Source: Kushneria aurantia DSM 21353 (GTDB lineage Bacteria; Pseudomonadota; Gammaproteobacteria; Pseudomonadales; Halomonadaceae). From it: DNA of 64,000 nt. Below the pieces are notes generated by a model. It ran no database searches and had not been told where the DNA came from. It was given only the letters and a program-made list of their open reading frames with translations. The stretch spans positions 197,442-261,441 of the forward strand of contig NZ_KB907863.1 in assembly GCF_000382245.1 (NCBI RefSeq), written 5' to 3'. Shown in pieces: positions 29,594-38,918 of the stretch (its first letter is position 1; each line of letters begins with the position of its first letter). The translations under genes were made by a program, and so were the position numbers.

Positions 29594-30526
29594 TTACATG
29601 CTGCCACTGCTGGAACGGTCCATGACCTGACCGTTGTCACCCAGCGGATGAACTTCGGTACGACGGTTCTGAGCACGACCGGCAGCGGTTTCGTTGGTGG
29701 CGACCGGGTTGTTCTCGCCATGGCCGACAGCGCTCATGCGACCAGCGCTAACACCCTGCGAGACCAGGTACTGCATGACGGACTCGGCACGACGCTGCGA
29801 CAGGCCCTGGTTGTACTGGGCACTACCGATGGAGTCGGTGTAGCCTTCCAGACGAACGTCGACGCTCTGATTGGCGTTGAGCTTCTCGGCAACAGTGTTC
29901 AGGATGCTTTCGGCATTGTCGGTCAGACGTGCAGAGTCGAACGCGAAGGTAACGTCATTGAGAACCAGCGCGGCTTCACAGCCCAGTGCGTTGACCTGAG
30001 CACCGGCCGGGGTGTCCGGGCACTGATCCTGGTAGTCGGGCACGCCGTCACCGTCGGAATCGAGCGGGCAGCCGCGCGAATCGACTTCAACGCCGGCCGG
30101 CGTACCGGGGCACTGGTCCATGTAGTCGGGCACGCCATCACCGTCGGTGTCGATCGGGCAGCCATTGGCATCAACGGCAACGCCGGCCGGGGTGTTGGGG
30201 CACTGATCACGGGAGTCCGGCACGCCATCGTTGTCGGAATCCATTTCGCGCTCTTCACCACCGGAGCACAGCAGAGCGGCTGCAGTCGCACCCGCAGTAG
30301 CACCAACGGCAGCGCCGGTGTCTTCGTCGCTGTCACTGCTGACGCCGTAACCGATGCCGCCGCCGATCAGGCCGCCGGCCAGACCGCAGACGAACGGAGA
30401 AGAATACCAGGGATCGCCAGCCGAGGCAGAGGTAGAGCTGGTGGACTGGGTACCGGAGCTGGCACAGCCGGCAAGACCCATGACCAGAGCGGACCCCAGC
30501 AGCAGGCCTGTAGTTGATTTATTCAT
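29594..30526 (-). CDS. OmpA-family peptidoglycan-associated lipoprotein with TSP3-type repeats
   Basis: 310 aa. A lipoprotein signal ends at Cys21 (ALVMGLAGC). A glycine-zipper-like hydrophobic stretch (LAGGLIGGGIGYGVSSDSD) follows. Three calcium-binding thrombospondin-3-type repeats (DSDNDGVPD, DTDGDGVPD, DSDGDGVPD) recur every 27 residues, each ending CPxTPAG or CPGTPAG. The C-terminal OmpA domain (FAFDSARL, LEGYTDSIGSAQYNQGLSQR) binds peptidoglycan. It would be anchored in the outer membrane and tether it to the wall. AAGGAG precedes the ATG. A TATACT box on the reverse strand at 30587-30592 could be its -10, without a clear -35. The DNA repeats reflect the protein repeats. Confidence 0.9.
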   Translation of the reverse strand: MNKSTTGLLLGSALVMGLAGCASSGTQSTSSTSASAGDPWYSSPFVCGLAGGLIGGGIGYGVSSDSDEDTGAAVGATAGATAAALLCSGGEEREMDSDNDGVPDSRDQCPNTPAGVAVDANGCPIDTDGDGVPDYMDQCPGTPAGVEVDSRGCPLDSDGDGVPDYQDQCPDTPAGAQVNALGCEAALVLNDVTFAFDSARLTDNAESILNTVAEKLNANQSVDVRLEGYTDSIGSAQYNQGLSQRRAESVMQYLVSQGVSAGRMSAVGHGENNPVATNETAAGRAQNRRTEVHPLGDNGQVMDRSSSGSM

Positions 30527-30748
30527 GCAAGACTCCTTCTTTTTGCAACGCTAAGGCAACGATGTGTTGTGTACCGGGCGGTTCCGAGTATAGGCAACGT
30601 CAACGAGAGCCGAAAGTTTTTCTTTGCGATGACAAAAAAAGAGCTTCCTGCTCTGCCGATCGCCGTGGCGAAGCGCCGGTCACATTCTACTGTCACCACG
30701 GGAATAGCATACCGCAGCAATCCTGCATACGGTGTATTCGAACACTGT

Positions 30749-30770
30749 TTTCGCACTGCGAGGTGCGAAA
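30749..30770. other. Inverted repeat between the lipoprotein and DUF2489 genes
   Basis: TTTCGCAC and GTGCGAAA pair perfectly over 8 bp around TGCGAG. It lies in the 303-base gap 30527-30829, which otherwise holds only the possible lipoprotein-gene -10 box and a short GCTGT/ACAGC hairpin at about 30778-30792. No T-run follows on either strand. Confidence 0.3.
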
Positions 30771-30829
30771 GTCAAACGCTGTTTTTACAGCCAGCTGCAT
30801 TTCAACCTATTTGTGGCTTTTTTTCAAAA

Positions 30830-31318
30830 TCAGCGTGCCCGGAGCCCGAGCTCGAGTGCCGGATCGCTCGCCTGTAGCTGGCGATCAGCCATCGTCTGCG
30901 CAGCTCGCATGATCCGATCGCGGTAGCGATCGGCCAGCTCGATACGTTCACCATCCTCACGCATGCGCTGTGCAGGGCTCAACCGAGCGCGCGCCTGGTG
31001 AGTATGCAGGTGATCGGCCTCCTCGCTGACGCGGGCGATAACTTCAAAAGGTTCTTCACGCAGCAGCTCGGGGTTCAGGTGATCAACAATGACCCGCGAG
31101 CGCAGACACCCCTCCACCAGATCCATCTGCTCGGCCAGCATGGCACGCCCGATCACTTCGAGGCTGTCGATACAGTGCTGCTGCCGCTTGAGTACTTCAT
31201 GACGACTGGCGTCATGACGACGGCGAAGCTCACGGTATTGACGCCATGCGACCCCGGTGAGCGCTGCGACAATGACGATGCCGACCACCAACAGGATCAG
31301 CGCCAGAACTTCGGGCAT
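30830..31318 (-). CDS. DUF2489-domain membrane-anchored protein
   Basis: 162 aa. One N-terminal membrane helix (VLALILLVVGIVIVAALTGV) is followed by a soluble, highly charged helical region. The core segment DSLEVIGRAMLAEQMDLVEG, with a downstream HLNPELL and a HTHQARARLSPAQRMR motif, fits the DUF2489 family of unknown function found next to various housekeeping genes in Pseudomonas and relatives. It lies 51 bases downstream of the glycosyltransferase gene on the same strand. Confidence 0.68.
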   Translation of the reverse strand: MPEVLALILLVVGIVIVAALTGVAWRQYRELRRRHDASRHEVLKRQQHCIDSLEVIGRAMLAEQMDLVEGCLRSRVIVDHLNPELLREEPFEVIARVSEEADHLHTHQARARLSPAQRMREDGERIELADRYRDRIMRAAQTMADRQLQASDPALELGLRAR

Positions 31319-31369
31319 GGGACCTCTCTTTCGATTGGAAATGGCAGGTAACGCATGAGACGCATCTCG

Positions 31370-32518
31370 TCAGCTCGATTCTTTCGACGCCTGCAGGGAT
31401 TCAAAGGAAGCCATCAGCCTGTTGCGCTGACGTTCGTGGGACCAGTCCGTAACGCGATGCGCCAGCGCCATGCCGATCTCTTCTCGCCGTGGCGCATCGC
31501 CAAGCAACTCAACGATACGCTCGACCCAGCCGGCGTCATCGTCGGCTTTCAGTATCAGTTCGGCATGACGGCCTTCGAGAACTTCGGCACTTCCCACGCT
31601 CGAGGACAACAGCACCGGTGTTGCGCAGGCCATCGCTTCCAGTGCGACGCGACCAAACTCTTCGATATGGGCCGGCAGCACAAACAGATCCAGCGCGCCA
31701 TAAAGGCTTTCGACATCGTCGATCGTAGAGCGCCAGATGAAACGCTCTGCGACATTCAGTGAGACAGCCTGGCGCTGGTAGGGAGCAGGATCATCCCGCC
31801 CCACTACCAGAAAACGACACCGCCCCGGCAGTCGGTGCTCAATGCCGGCAGCCATCCTGACAAGGCCTGCCACGTTACGCTTGCGAAAATTGCCCGAGGT
31901 GACCAGCCCGATCAACCACTCATCGTCGCCTACGCCAAGCGCAAGGCGCTGCTGCTCGCGCCTCGGGCGGGCGCGCTGCGGATTGAACTGTGCGGGGTCG
32001 TAACCGGGGTAGCTGATTTCGATTGCGGATTCATCGATACCGTAGCGTGATGCCAGATCATGCGCCATTAACCGCGAATTGACCGCCACGCGACGAAAAC
32101 GCCGACCGCCCAGAACATGGTCGTGGATGGCGGCCACCTCATGGCCCGTCGGCAGCGGACGGCCATATATCGCCTGGTTTGCCAGATGCACACAGTTGTG
32201 TAGATAGACAACATCAGGCGTCTCCACGTCGCCATGACTGACCAGCAGTGCCGGGCGGTGACGACGCGCCCATGCCTGCACGCGACGATTGAACCAGAAG
32301 CGTCGAAAAGGGCCCTTGAAGGGCCAACGCCGCGTCAACACCAGCTGCGCACCCGCTCGCTCGACCAGATCAGCACGGCCACGCTCGGCAATAATCACAA
32401 CCCTGTAGCCCAGCGCTATCAGTGCCGAGGTCTGCTCAAGTGCATTGCGACTGGCGCCGGTACTTTTTTCGACCTGACGAATCGCGATCAGTGCAAGCGA
32501 GGGGGGGCTTTCGCTCAT
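31370..32518 (-). CDS. GT4-family glycosyltransferase
   Basis: 382 aa, GT-B fold. The N-terminal half carries EKSTGASRNALEQTSALIAL and YLHNCVHLANQAIYG; a nucleotide-binding C-terminal half has LIGLVTSGNFRKRNVAGLVR and the acid-rich E-x7-E motif EEFGRVALEAMACATPVL. Layout and length resemble lipopolysaccharide core glycosyltransferases of the WaaG type, but no other LPS genes are near, so donor and acceptor are unknown. Its cytoplasmic membrane face location is inferred from the family. Confidence 0.83.
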   Translation of the reverse strand: MSESPPSLALIAIRQVEKSTGASRNALEQTSALIALGYRVVIIAERGRADLVERAGAQLVLTRRWPFKGPFRRFWFNRRVQAWARRHRPALLVSHGDVETPDVVYLHNCVHLANQAIYGRPLPTGHEVAAIHDHVLGGRRFRRVAVNSRLMAHDLASRYGIDESAIEISYPGYDPAQFNPQRARPRREQQRLALGVGDDEWLIGLVTSGNFRKRNVAGLVRMAAGIEHRLPGRCRFLVVGRDDPAPYQRQAVSLNVAERFIWRSTIDDVESLYGALDLFVLPAHIEEFGRVALEAMACATPVLLSSSVGSAEVLEGRHAELILKADDDAGWVERIVELLGDAPRREEIGMALAHRVTDWSHERQRNRLMASFESLQASKESS

Positions 32519-32745
32519 TGACCTGTTACCAAGGCTGACACCTTCGAAATAAATGGGCTGAGGTTTGCACCCACTCTAACATGAAGGCCATGGATGCCGG
32601 TGATAGCCGCTATGCGGCCAAAACAGAACAAATGATAACTGATGTGACGAAAGTGACAGAGCCGACGCGGAACGGCTAATTTTAAGCCACCCGAGAGCCC
32701 TTTCAGGCCCGCAAGCACAAAGGCCGTCCACCACAAGGAGAGCAC

Positions 32746-34203
32746 ATGTCCAATCCCGATAGCGCCCCCCGCAACGATAACCACAGCGCCCTCGCACCTG
32801 TCATCGGCCTGTGGCTGGGCCTGGCCTGGGTCGCCATGGTGATGCTGCTGCCCGCACCCGGCGGCATGTCGCCAGGCGCCTGGCACTGCATCGGCCTTGC
32901 ACTTCTTATGGCGACCTGGTGGTCAACCGAGGCGATTCCCATCCCGGCCACATCGCTGCTGCCGATCATCCTCGCCCCGGCAATGAACATCGGCACCCTG
33001 CGTGAAGTGACTGCTGCCTACGCCGACCCGATCATTTTCCTTTTCCTCGGCGGTTTCCTGCTCGGTCTTGCCATGCAGCGCTGGAACCTTCACCGGCGTA
33101 TCGCACTGCGTCTTCTGCTCACGGTCGGCAATAGTCCCGAGCGCCAGATCGCCGGTTTCATGATCGCCACCGGCTTTATCAGCATGTGGGTCTCCAATAC
33201 CGCCACCGCCATCATGATGCTGCCGATCGGCACCTCGGTCATTGCTCTGGTTGCCAGCAAGGCTGACGAAGAGATCGAGCGCTACGCCACCAACCTGCTG
33301 CTGGCCATCGCCTACGCCGCCAGCATCGGCGGCATCGCCACCCTGATCGGCACGCCGCCCAACGCCCTGCTGGCCGGCTATCTCGCCAACAACCAGGGCG
33401 TCGACATCGGTTTCGCCCAGTGGATGGTGGTCGGCCTGCCCGTCTCGGTGGCGATGATGGTGATCGCCTGGTGGTGGCTGACCCGCGGCGGCTTCAAACT
33501 GGAAGCCAGCGACGCCGGTGCACAAATGCTGCGCGACGAACTGAAATCGCTGGGCCGCATGAGCAGTGCCGAAAAACGGGTCGGCGCCGCCTTCCTGATC
33601 GCCGCCATCGCCTGGGTCACCCGGCCGCTGCTCAATAACATGGGCGTCGGCTGGCTCAGCGACACCACCATCGCCATGATCGTCGGTATAGGTCTTTTCC
33701 TCGTGCCCTCGGGTAATGAGAAAAAGGAGAAGCTGATGGACTGGGAGAGCTCCTCCTCGCTGCCCTGGGGCGTCCTGCTGCTGTTCGGTGGCGGTCTGGC
33801 GCTGGCCGGCATTATCCAGAGTTCGGGGCTTGCCGAATGGATCGCCAATCAGCTGGCCATCTTCTCGATCTTCCCGCTGATCCTGCTGATCGCGGTCGTG
33901 GTGCTGGTCATCATCTTTCTTACCGAAGTGACCTCCAACACCGCCACCGCCGCCGCCTTTTTACCGCTGCTGGGCGCGCTGGCAGTATCGCTGGGGCTAT
34001 CGCCGCTGCTGATCACCGTGCCTGCCGCTATCGCCGCCAGCTGCGCCTTCATGATGCCGGTCGCCACGCCACCCAACGCTATCGTCTTCGCCACCGCACG
34101 ACTGCCGATCAAGTCGATGATTCAGGCCGGTTTTTTCCTCAACCTTAGCGGAACCCTGGTGGTCACCGGACTGGTCTATCTGCTGATAAACCTGTTCTGG
34201 TAG
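32746..34203 (+). CDS. DASS-family (SLC13) sodium-coupled anion transporter
   Basis: 485 aa with roughly 12 membrane helices. Diagnostic stretches are MATWWSTEAIPIPATSLLPI, WVSNTATAIMMLPIGTSVIA (the SNT sodium/substrate motif) and its repeat LTEVTSNTATAAAFLPLLGA. Members import di- and tricarboxylates such as succinate or citrate, or sulfate, with Na+. The substrate is not evident. GGAGAG lies before ATG 32746. A partly deleted second copy lies immediately downstream. Confidence 0.9.
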   Translation: MSNPDSAPRNDNHSALAPVIGLWLGLAWVAMVMLLPAPGGMSPGAWHCIGLALLMATWWSTEAIPIPATSLLPIILAPAMNIGTLREVTAAYADPIIFLFLGGFLLGLAMQRWNLHRRIALRLLLTVGNSPERQIAGFMIATGFISMWVSNTATAIMMLPIGTSVIALVASKADEEIERYATNLLLAIAYAASIGGIATLIGTPPNALLAGYLANNQGVDIGFAQWMVVGLPVSVAMMVIAWWWLTRGGFKLEASDAGAQMLRDELKSLGRMSSAEKRVGAAFLIAAIAWVTRPLLNNMGVGWLSDTTIAMIVGIGLFLVPSGNEKKEKLMDWESSSSLPWGVLLLFGGGLALAGIIQSSGLAEWIANQLAIFSIFPLILLIAVVVLVIIFLTEVTSNTATAAAFLPLLGALAVSLGLSPLLITVPAAIAASCAFMMPVATPPNAIVFATARLPIKSMIQAGFFLNLSGTLVVTGLVYLLINLFW

Positions 34204-34274
34204 CCTTTATCCCCTTTGTCGCCCGTGACGCAAAAGCGGGCGGCACAGGGTTTCTGCAGCGCCTTTTCATATCT

Positions 34275-34495
34275 CGACCGGCAACACCAGCGCCGCAGAG
34301 AGCCGCCGCATGCTCACCGAGGAGGAGGATAAACCGGGCGCCATGAGCAGCGCCGAAAAGCGCGTGGTCGCCATCGTCTTTGCCTCGGGTCAGCTCGCCA
34401 TCGGCGACATGATCCGCAAGGGCGTTGTACTCAATCTCGTCAGCACCGTGGTGATTACCCTGCTGTGTTATTCGATCGTCGCCTTTCTGTGGTAG
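34275..34495 (+). pseudogene. Internally deleted remnant of a second DASS transporter gene
   Basis: The open frame reads GNTSAAESRRMLTEEEDKPG then AMSSAEKRV, which aligns with the cytoplasmic loop of the intact upstream transporter (SDAGAQMLRDELKSLG then RMSSAEKRV). It then jumps directly to VAIVFASGQLAIGDMIRKG and a last helix ending VAFLW, matching the upstream protein's final segment (NAIVFATARLPIKSMIQAG to INLFW). About 170 residues between these two parts and the whole N-terminal half are gone. A start codon at 34310 exists, but a 61-residue product would not transport anything. Confidence 0.7.
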
Positions 34496-34529
34496 CTGAA
34501 CTACCACCGGAACACACCCGACAGCACTG

Positions 34530-34555
34530 AAAAAGCCGGCCCCGGGCGGCCGGCT
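34530..34555 (-). terminator. Terminator after the chemoreceptor gene
   Basis: Reverse-strand AGCCGGCC / GGCCGGCT (8-bp stem) is followed by TTTTC. It lies 43-68 bases past the chemoreceptor stop. A second GC-rich hairpin (CCCCG/CGGGG, about 34570-34586) sits between it and the gene. Confidence 0.75.
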
Positions 34556-34597
34556 GATGGACTCGACACCCCGCCGAGACGGGGTTGGTGCGGGTAC

Positions 34598-36442
34598 TCA
34601 GAACGTCTCCCACTCATCGGTGTCGCTGCTTTTGGCCCTGCTGCCGCTGGTGTAACTGCCGGTGTTCTCCTGTGAAGCGCCACGCCGTGCGCTCGTGTGG
34701 GAGTCGTGCTGGCTCGATTGCTCACTACGCCCACCGGAGGACTGACCCTTTTGCGTCTGGCGGGCACCGTCGCCCTGCGATGACGCAGCGCCGGAACCCT
34801 GCCATTGCGACGACTGACTGCTGTGCTGCTGCCCGCTATAACCGTGGCCCTGATCACTACCCAGCCGCGGAGGCGCGCTGTGCGGTGTCGCCGCGGCGTT
34901 GTCGGCAACCCTGAAAAAGGCCATCTGCTCGCGCAGGCGTTCGGCGCTGTCGGCCATCGAACGGCTCGCCGCCGCCGACTCCTCGACCAGTGCCGCATTA
35001 TGCTGTGTAGAGCTGTCCATTTCGGAGACCGCCTGATTGACCTGATCGATACCGCTGGACTGTTCGCGGCTCGCTTCGGCAATCTCGGCGACCAGATCGT
35101 TCATGCGCGTAACGCCCTCGGCGATCTCGTTGAGCGTCTCACGCGAGCGCGTCACCAGTGCCGAGCCATCGCTGACCCGTTCCAGATTGTCGTCGACCAG
35201 CTGACGAATATCCTTCGCCGCATTGGCGCTGCGCTGGGCCAGGGTGCGCACCTCGCCGGCCACTACCGCAAAGCCGCGCCCCTGCTCACCGGCGCGCGCC
35301 GCCTCGACCGAGGCGTTGAGCGCCAGCAGATTGGTCTGGAAGGCGATCGAGTCGATCAGGCCGACAATCTCGGCGACCTTTTTACTCGAACTGCTGATCT
35401 GCTCCATGGCGCCGGAGGTCTGCTCGACCACGTCGCGGCCGCTGGACGTCTGATTGCGCAGCTCCCCGGCAACCCGATTGGCCTGGGCGGCGTTGTCGGC
35501 GTTCTGACGCACGGTGGAGGTCATCTGCTCCATCGAGGCGGCGGTCTCTTCAAGGCTTGCCGCCTGCGACTGGGTGCGCCGCGACAGCTCGTCGTTACCG
35601 GCGGCAATCTGACCCGCGGCCGAGCCCACCGTTTCGGCATTGAGACGCACGTCACCGACCACCCGAATCAGCTGCTGCTGCATCTCGCGCAGACGCCGCA
35701 GTAGCGCCGCAAACTCGTCGCGACCGATGATCTCGATATGGCCATCGAGATTGCCATCGCTGATCTCGTCGGCCACGCGACCAGCCTCGTTGAGCGGGCG
35801 CATGATACTACGGGTCAGCCACCAGCCTGCCGCCGCCATCAGCAGCAACGCCACAACCAGAAGGGTACCCAATTGCCACATTTGCTGACGGGCAGCGCCA
35901 CTGGTATTGGCGTACTTGTTTGCTACCTGAGTGATGTTGAGATTAACTGCCTCGTTAATCCCCGCGACAATGGTGCCAAAAGGAACCCGAAGCTGATTAC
36001 CGTCTGTCGTGGCCGAGAAATCTCCGCCGACCATATCATTCAGGTGGCGCTCGTAACGCTGCCAGTACTCCTGCAGCGCCGGCGCGATCCGCGCGGCAAT
36101 CGCCTCCTCCTCGGCACTGGTGACGTTGTGCTCCTGGTAGTCCCGCCAGTTGGCGGAGGTGCTCGCGCGCAGCTCCGCAACATGCTGCGTCAGCTCACGC
36201 GCCTCGCTGATCGACTGATCACTGCGCACGCGCAGAATGTCGACTTGTGATTCGTAGATCCCTTCATCGACAGCATTGAGCAGCTTGAGCGGCAGCACAT
36301 CGCGTTCGTAGGCGTTGAGGAAGTTGTTGTTGGCCTGGCGGGTGCCATAGAAACCCGCCAGGGCCGTAACAATCAGCAGGACGGCCAATCCTGCCATGGT
36401 GATCGTCAGTTTATATTTGACGCTTCTATCGAGACCGAGCAT
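34598..36442 (-). CDS. Methyl-accepting chemotaxis protein with CheR/CheB-tethering tail
   Basis: 614 aa. TM1 at about 11-31 ([20 protein letters not shown]), a periplasmic four-helix-bundle ligand domain to about 188, TM2 ([15 protein letters not shown]), a HAMP domain, and a long coiled coil with the kinase-control tip [20 protein letters not shown]. Glutamine/glutamate pairs flank it as methylation sites. After residue about 525 comes a roughly 80-residue linker rich in Ser, Gln, Gly and His, ending in EWETF (610-614), the pentapeptide that docks CheR and CheB. Tethered receptors are usually high-abundance types such as Tar/Tsr. The ligand is unknown. Confidence 0.93.
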   Translation of the reverse strand: MLGLDRSVKYKLTITMAGLAVLLIVTALAGFYGTRQANNNFLNAYERDVLPLKLLNAVDEGIYESQVDILRVRSDQSISEARELTQHVAELRASTSANWRDYQEHNVTSAEEEAIAARIAPALQEYWQRYERHLNDMVGGDFSATTDGNQLRVPFGTIVAGINEAVNLNITQVANKYANTSGAARQQMWQLGTLLVVALLLMAAAGWWLTRSIMRPLNEAGRVADEISDGNLDGHIEIIGRDEFAALLRRLREMQQQLIRVVGDVRLNAETVGSAAGQIAAGNDELSRRTQSQAASLEETAASMEQMTSTVRQNADNAAQANRVAGELRNQTSSGRDVVEQTSGAMEQISSSSKKVAEIVGLIDSIAFQTNLLALNASVEAARAGEQGRGFAVVAGEVRTLAQRSANAAKDIRQLVDDNLERVSDGSALVTRSRETLNEIAEGVTRMNDLVAEIAEASREQSSGIDQVNQAVSEMDSSTQHNAALVEESAAASRSMADSAERLREQMAFFRVADNAAATPHSAPPRLGSDQGHGYSGQQHSSQSSQWQGSGAASSQGDGARQTQKGQSSGGRSEQSSQHDSHTSARRGASQENTGSYTSGSRAKSSDTDEWETF

Positions 36443-36671
36443 GAGGCATTACCTTGAGTAGTTCGTTTCGGTGACGCGCCAGCCATCATGGCGACTTCAC
36501 GCATTAACGACGCTTATACGGCAACGCTTTAGTAGCCTGAGTCATGAAAAAGACATCTTTCAGACTCCAATTTTTGATTTTTTTGCTGTACAAGAAGTGA
36601 AAGCCTATAAAATCAAAGAGATAGCGCAGTAATTGTCTCTCACACGAGGCATGGCTCCGCGACGTTTTGCC

Positions 36672-37826
36672 TCACAGCGCCGACAGTAGAAGGCGCCTGT
36701 CCTGCCCCGGTGCCGCCAGCAGCGACATGCCCCAGGGCAGCGCCTCGTCGCGCATCAGCGGCATCGAAAGCTGTGGCGCCTGCCACAGGCCCGCCAGTGC
36801 GGTCAGTCCCATCAGCGTCTCACGATAGCCCGCCAGCGCCTCGGCAGGCGTGTTGCGACCCGGCGCCGCTCCCGGCGTAGTGGGCAACACCAACGGGTAT
36901 TCGCCGCCCGCGGCGACGCGCTCGAGATATTCGATCAGCGCCTCGCGCTCGCGCATGGCGCTGCGCTCTTCGTCGGCATCGAGCCCGGCACACCAGCGAA
37001 AGCGCGCGGCGATATCATCGGCAAAGCGCGGCTGGCGTTTTGTAATCCAGTCACCGTGAGTGCGCCAGATATCCCGCCCCTGCAGCGTGCGGAAGGCACG
37101 GCTGGCGCGCTCCAGCAGCTCCCTGTCGAGAGGCTCATGACGTGCCGGCTCGAACCCGCTGTCCGCCAGCGCCTGTTCAAGGACACGCTGCTGCCCGGCC
37201 TCCAAACCCACCGGCATCAGGCTGACGACCGCTGTGGCGGCCTCCTCGCTGCCCGCGGGCAGTAACTGCTGACCGACCTCGTAAAGGGTGCCGGCATCGC
37301 GGCACATCCAGCCGGCGGTATCGAAGGAGGGCGCCAGCGGCACGCAGCCCTCCAGCGAGATAACACCGTGACTGGGCCGCAACCCGTAAAGCCCGTTGTA
37401 ACTGGCCGGCACGCGGATCGAACCGCCGGTATCGGTGCCCAGACCAATATCGGCCTGATCGATCGCCACCGCGATGGCAGAGCCGGACGACGAGCCGCCC
37501 GGCAGGCGGTCGGGCTGGGCGGGGTTGACCGGCGTACCGTAGTGTACATTGGCGCCGTTGAGGCTATAGGCCAGCTCGTCGGTCTGCGTTTTGCCGGCCA
37601 GTTCGGCGCCTGCCGACAGAAGCCGCTCCACCACCGGCGCGGTACGCCCCGCCGGGCGCTGGTCGGCGCGCCAGTCGGGATTGCCGGCACCGGTGACCAT
37701 GCCCTCGATGTCGAACAGATCCTTGACCGCCAACCGCAGCCCGGCCAGTGGTCCGTCCCGATGTTCGTGGGCCGCCGTGTCGGCCGCCTCTTCATTAACC
37801 CAGATCGCCCTGTCCCTTGCCGTCAT
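36672..37826 (-). CDS. Amidase-signature family hydrolase
   Basis: 384 aa, at the short end of the family. Catalytic Lys35 (LAVKDLFD), the Gly/Ser loop GGSSSGS at 110-116 and nucleophile Ser136 (GTDTGGSIRVPAS) complete the Ser-cisSer-Lys set. The C-terminal half is divergent. These enzymes hydrolyse small amides. Its ATG overlaps the stop of the upstream RpiR gene as ATGA, and xanthine dehydrogenase genes lie on the other side of that regulator. A role in purine or other nitrogen salvage is possible but not shown. Confidence 0.85.
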   Translation of the reverse strand: MTARDRAIWVNEEAADTAAHEHRDGPLAGLRLAVKDLFDIEGMVTGAGNPDWRADQRPAGRTAPVVERLLSAGAELAGKTQTDELAYSLNGANVHYGTPVNPAQPDRLPGGSSSGSAIAVAIDQADIGLGTDTGGSIRVPASYNGLYGLRPSHGVISLEGCVPLAPSFDTAGWMCRDAGTLYEVGQQLLPAGSEEAATAVVSLMPVGLEAGQQRVLEQALADSGFEPARHEPLDRELLERASRAFRTLQGRDIWRTHGDWITKRQPRFADDIAARFRWCAGLDADEERSAMREREALIEYLERVAAGGEYPLVLPTTPGAAPGRNTPAEALAGYRETLMGLTALAGLWQAPQLSMPLMRDEALPWGMSLLAAPGQDRRLLLSAL

Positions 37827-38743
37827 GATGATTCCCCTGGCTTGTGGTCCGTAATGGTCGTTGTCGGCATGATGGCCCCCGGTTCGATTTCATCGAGAGC
37901 CCCATAGAGTTCGTTGAGCTGCTGGATACGCGCGCGCCCCTCGGCGAGACGCTGATGCAGCAGCGCATTGGCGATCAGATTGACCAGGCTCATGGCGCTG
38001 GCGTAGCTGTCGAAGGCGGAAACGCTCTCCAGCGGACATTCGATAAACCAGCGCACTTGTTCGCGATAGCGACCGGCGCCGGGATCGGCGATCAGCAGGC
38101 TGGCGGCGCTGCCCGCCGCCAGCATCTCGATCAACGCGGCGAAATGGCGCGGCCGGCGGCGAAAGCCCATCACAATCACCAGATCGCGCTCATCGAGCGC
38201 CGCAATCTCCTCGCCCAGCGACTGCCCCGGCTGCGGCGCCAGCGCCACCCCCTCGCGGGCCTGAATCAGCTGCTGACGCAGATGCAGCGCCACCGGATAG
38301 GCATTGCGGTAGCCGATCACCACCACCCGCCGCGCGCGGTCCAGGGCGTCGACCAGCGCGTCGAAGGTCCGGGCGCCGAGCGCTTCCAGGCAACGGTGCA
38401 GGTTATGGCGCTCACGCTCGAAATGGCGGGTGAAGCGCTCCAACCCCTGGCCCATGGCAGCGGCATCGGTCACCAGCGGCACACCGTGGTTACGCAGGGT
38501 GCGGGCGTGCTCACGCACGTCGCGAAAGCTTTCAAACCCCAGCCGCTTGAACAGCCGCGTGACCGTCGCCTTGGAGACGCCGGAAAGGCGCGCCAGTTCG
38601 GCGGCGTTGTAGACCGCGAAGTCGTCGAAGTGATCGAGAATAAAGGTCGCGACGCGGCGCTCATGAGGGGTCAGCGTCTCGAAGCGTTGGCGGATAAGCT
38701 GGCCGATGTGCTGCGAAGCAGGGCTTTCGGGGGTTGCTGACAT
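37823..38743 (-). CDS. MurR/RpiR-family transcriptional regulator
   Basis: 306 aa. The N-terminal HTH_6 domain (residues about 10-85) has LTPHERRVATFILDHFDDF and ARLSGVSKATVTRLFKRLGF. The C-terminal SIS sugar/phosphate-binding domain spans about 130-260, with VVVIGYRNAYPVALHLRQQL. It is read as one unit with the amidase gene and is divergent from xdhA by 175 bases. RpiR-type regulators occur in purine-use (hpx) clusters of enterobacteria, so control of the adjacent xdh operon is plausible. Confidence 0.9.
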   Translation of the reverse strand: MSATPESPASQHIGQLIRQRFETLTPHERRVATFILDHFDDFAVYNAAELARLSGVSKATVTRLFKRLGFESFRDVREHARTLRNHGVPLVTDAAAMGQGLERFTRHFERERHNLHRCLEALGARTFDALVDALDRARRVVVIGYRNAYPVALHLRQQLIQAREGVALAPQPGQSLGEEIAALDERDLVIVMGFRRRPRHFAALIEMLAAGSAASLLIADPGAGRYREQVRWFIECPLESVSAFDSYASAMSLVNLIANALLHQRLAEGRARIQQLNELYGALDEIEPGAIMPTTTITDHKPGESS

Positions 38744-38853
38744 GCTGTCCTGCGCAAAGTGGTTGGAATCGAGCGCTGTCTGACGCCCCGATGACAGCTT
38801 ACCGCCTATCGCCGCGCGGCATCACCCCCCTTTTCGGCAGCCAATAGCGCCAA

Positions 38854-38870
38854 GGCCTGCACGACAGGCC
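38854..38870. promoter_or_regulatory. Inverted repeat between rpiR and xdhA
   Basis: GGCCTG and CAGGCC flank CACGA in the divergent control region, 49 bases before xdhA. It is a candidate operator for the RpiR regulator, with no direct support. Confidence 0.3.
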
Positions 38871-38918
38871 GAAAAATTGCATCATGGAAAGCGTGACCGC
38901 CACAGCGAGAGTCAACCG

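Noticed and set aside
36443..36671. Sigma-28 promoter for the chemoreceptor gene
   Set aside because: A GCCGTATAA-like box is present on the reverse strand, but no TAAA lies at the required 15-base spacing.
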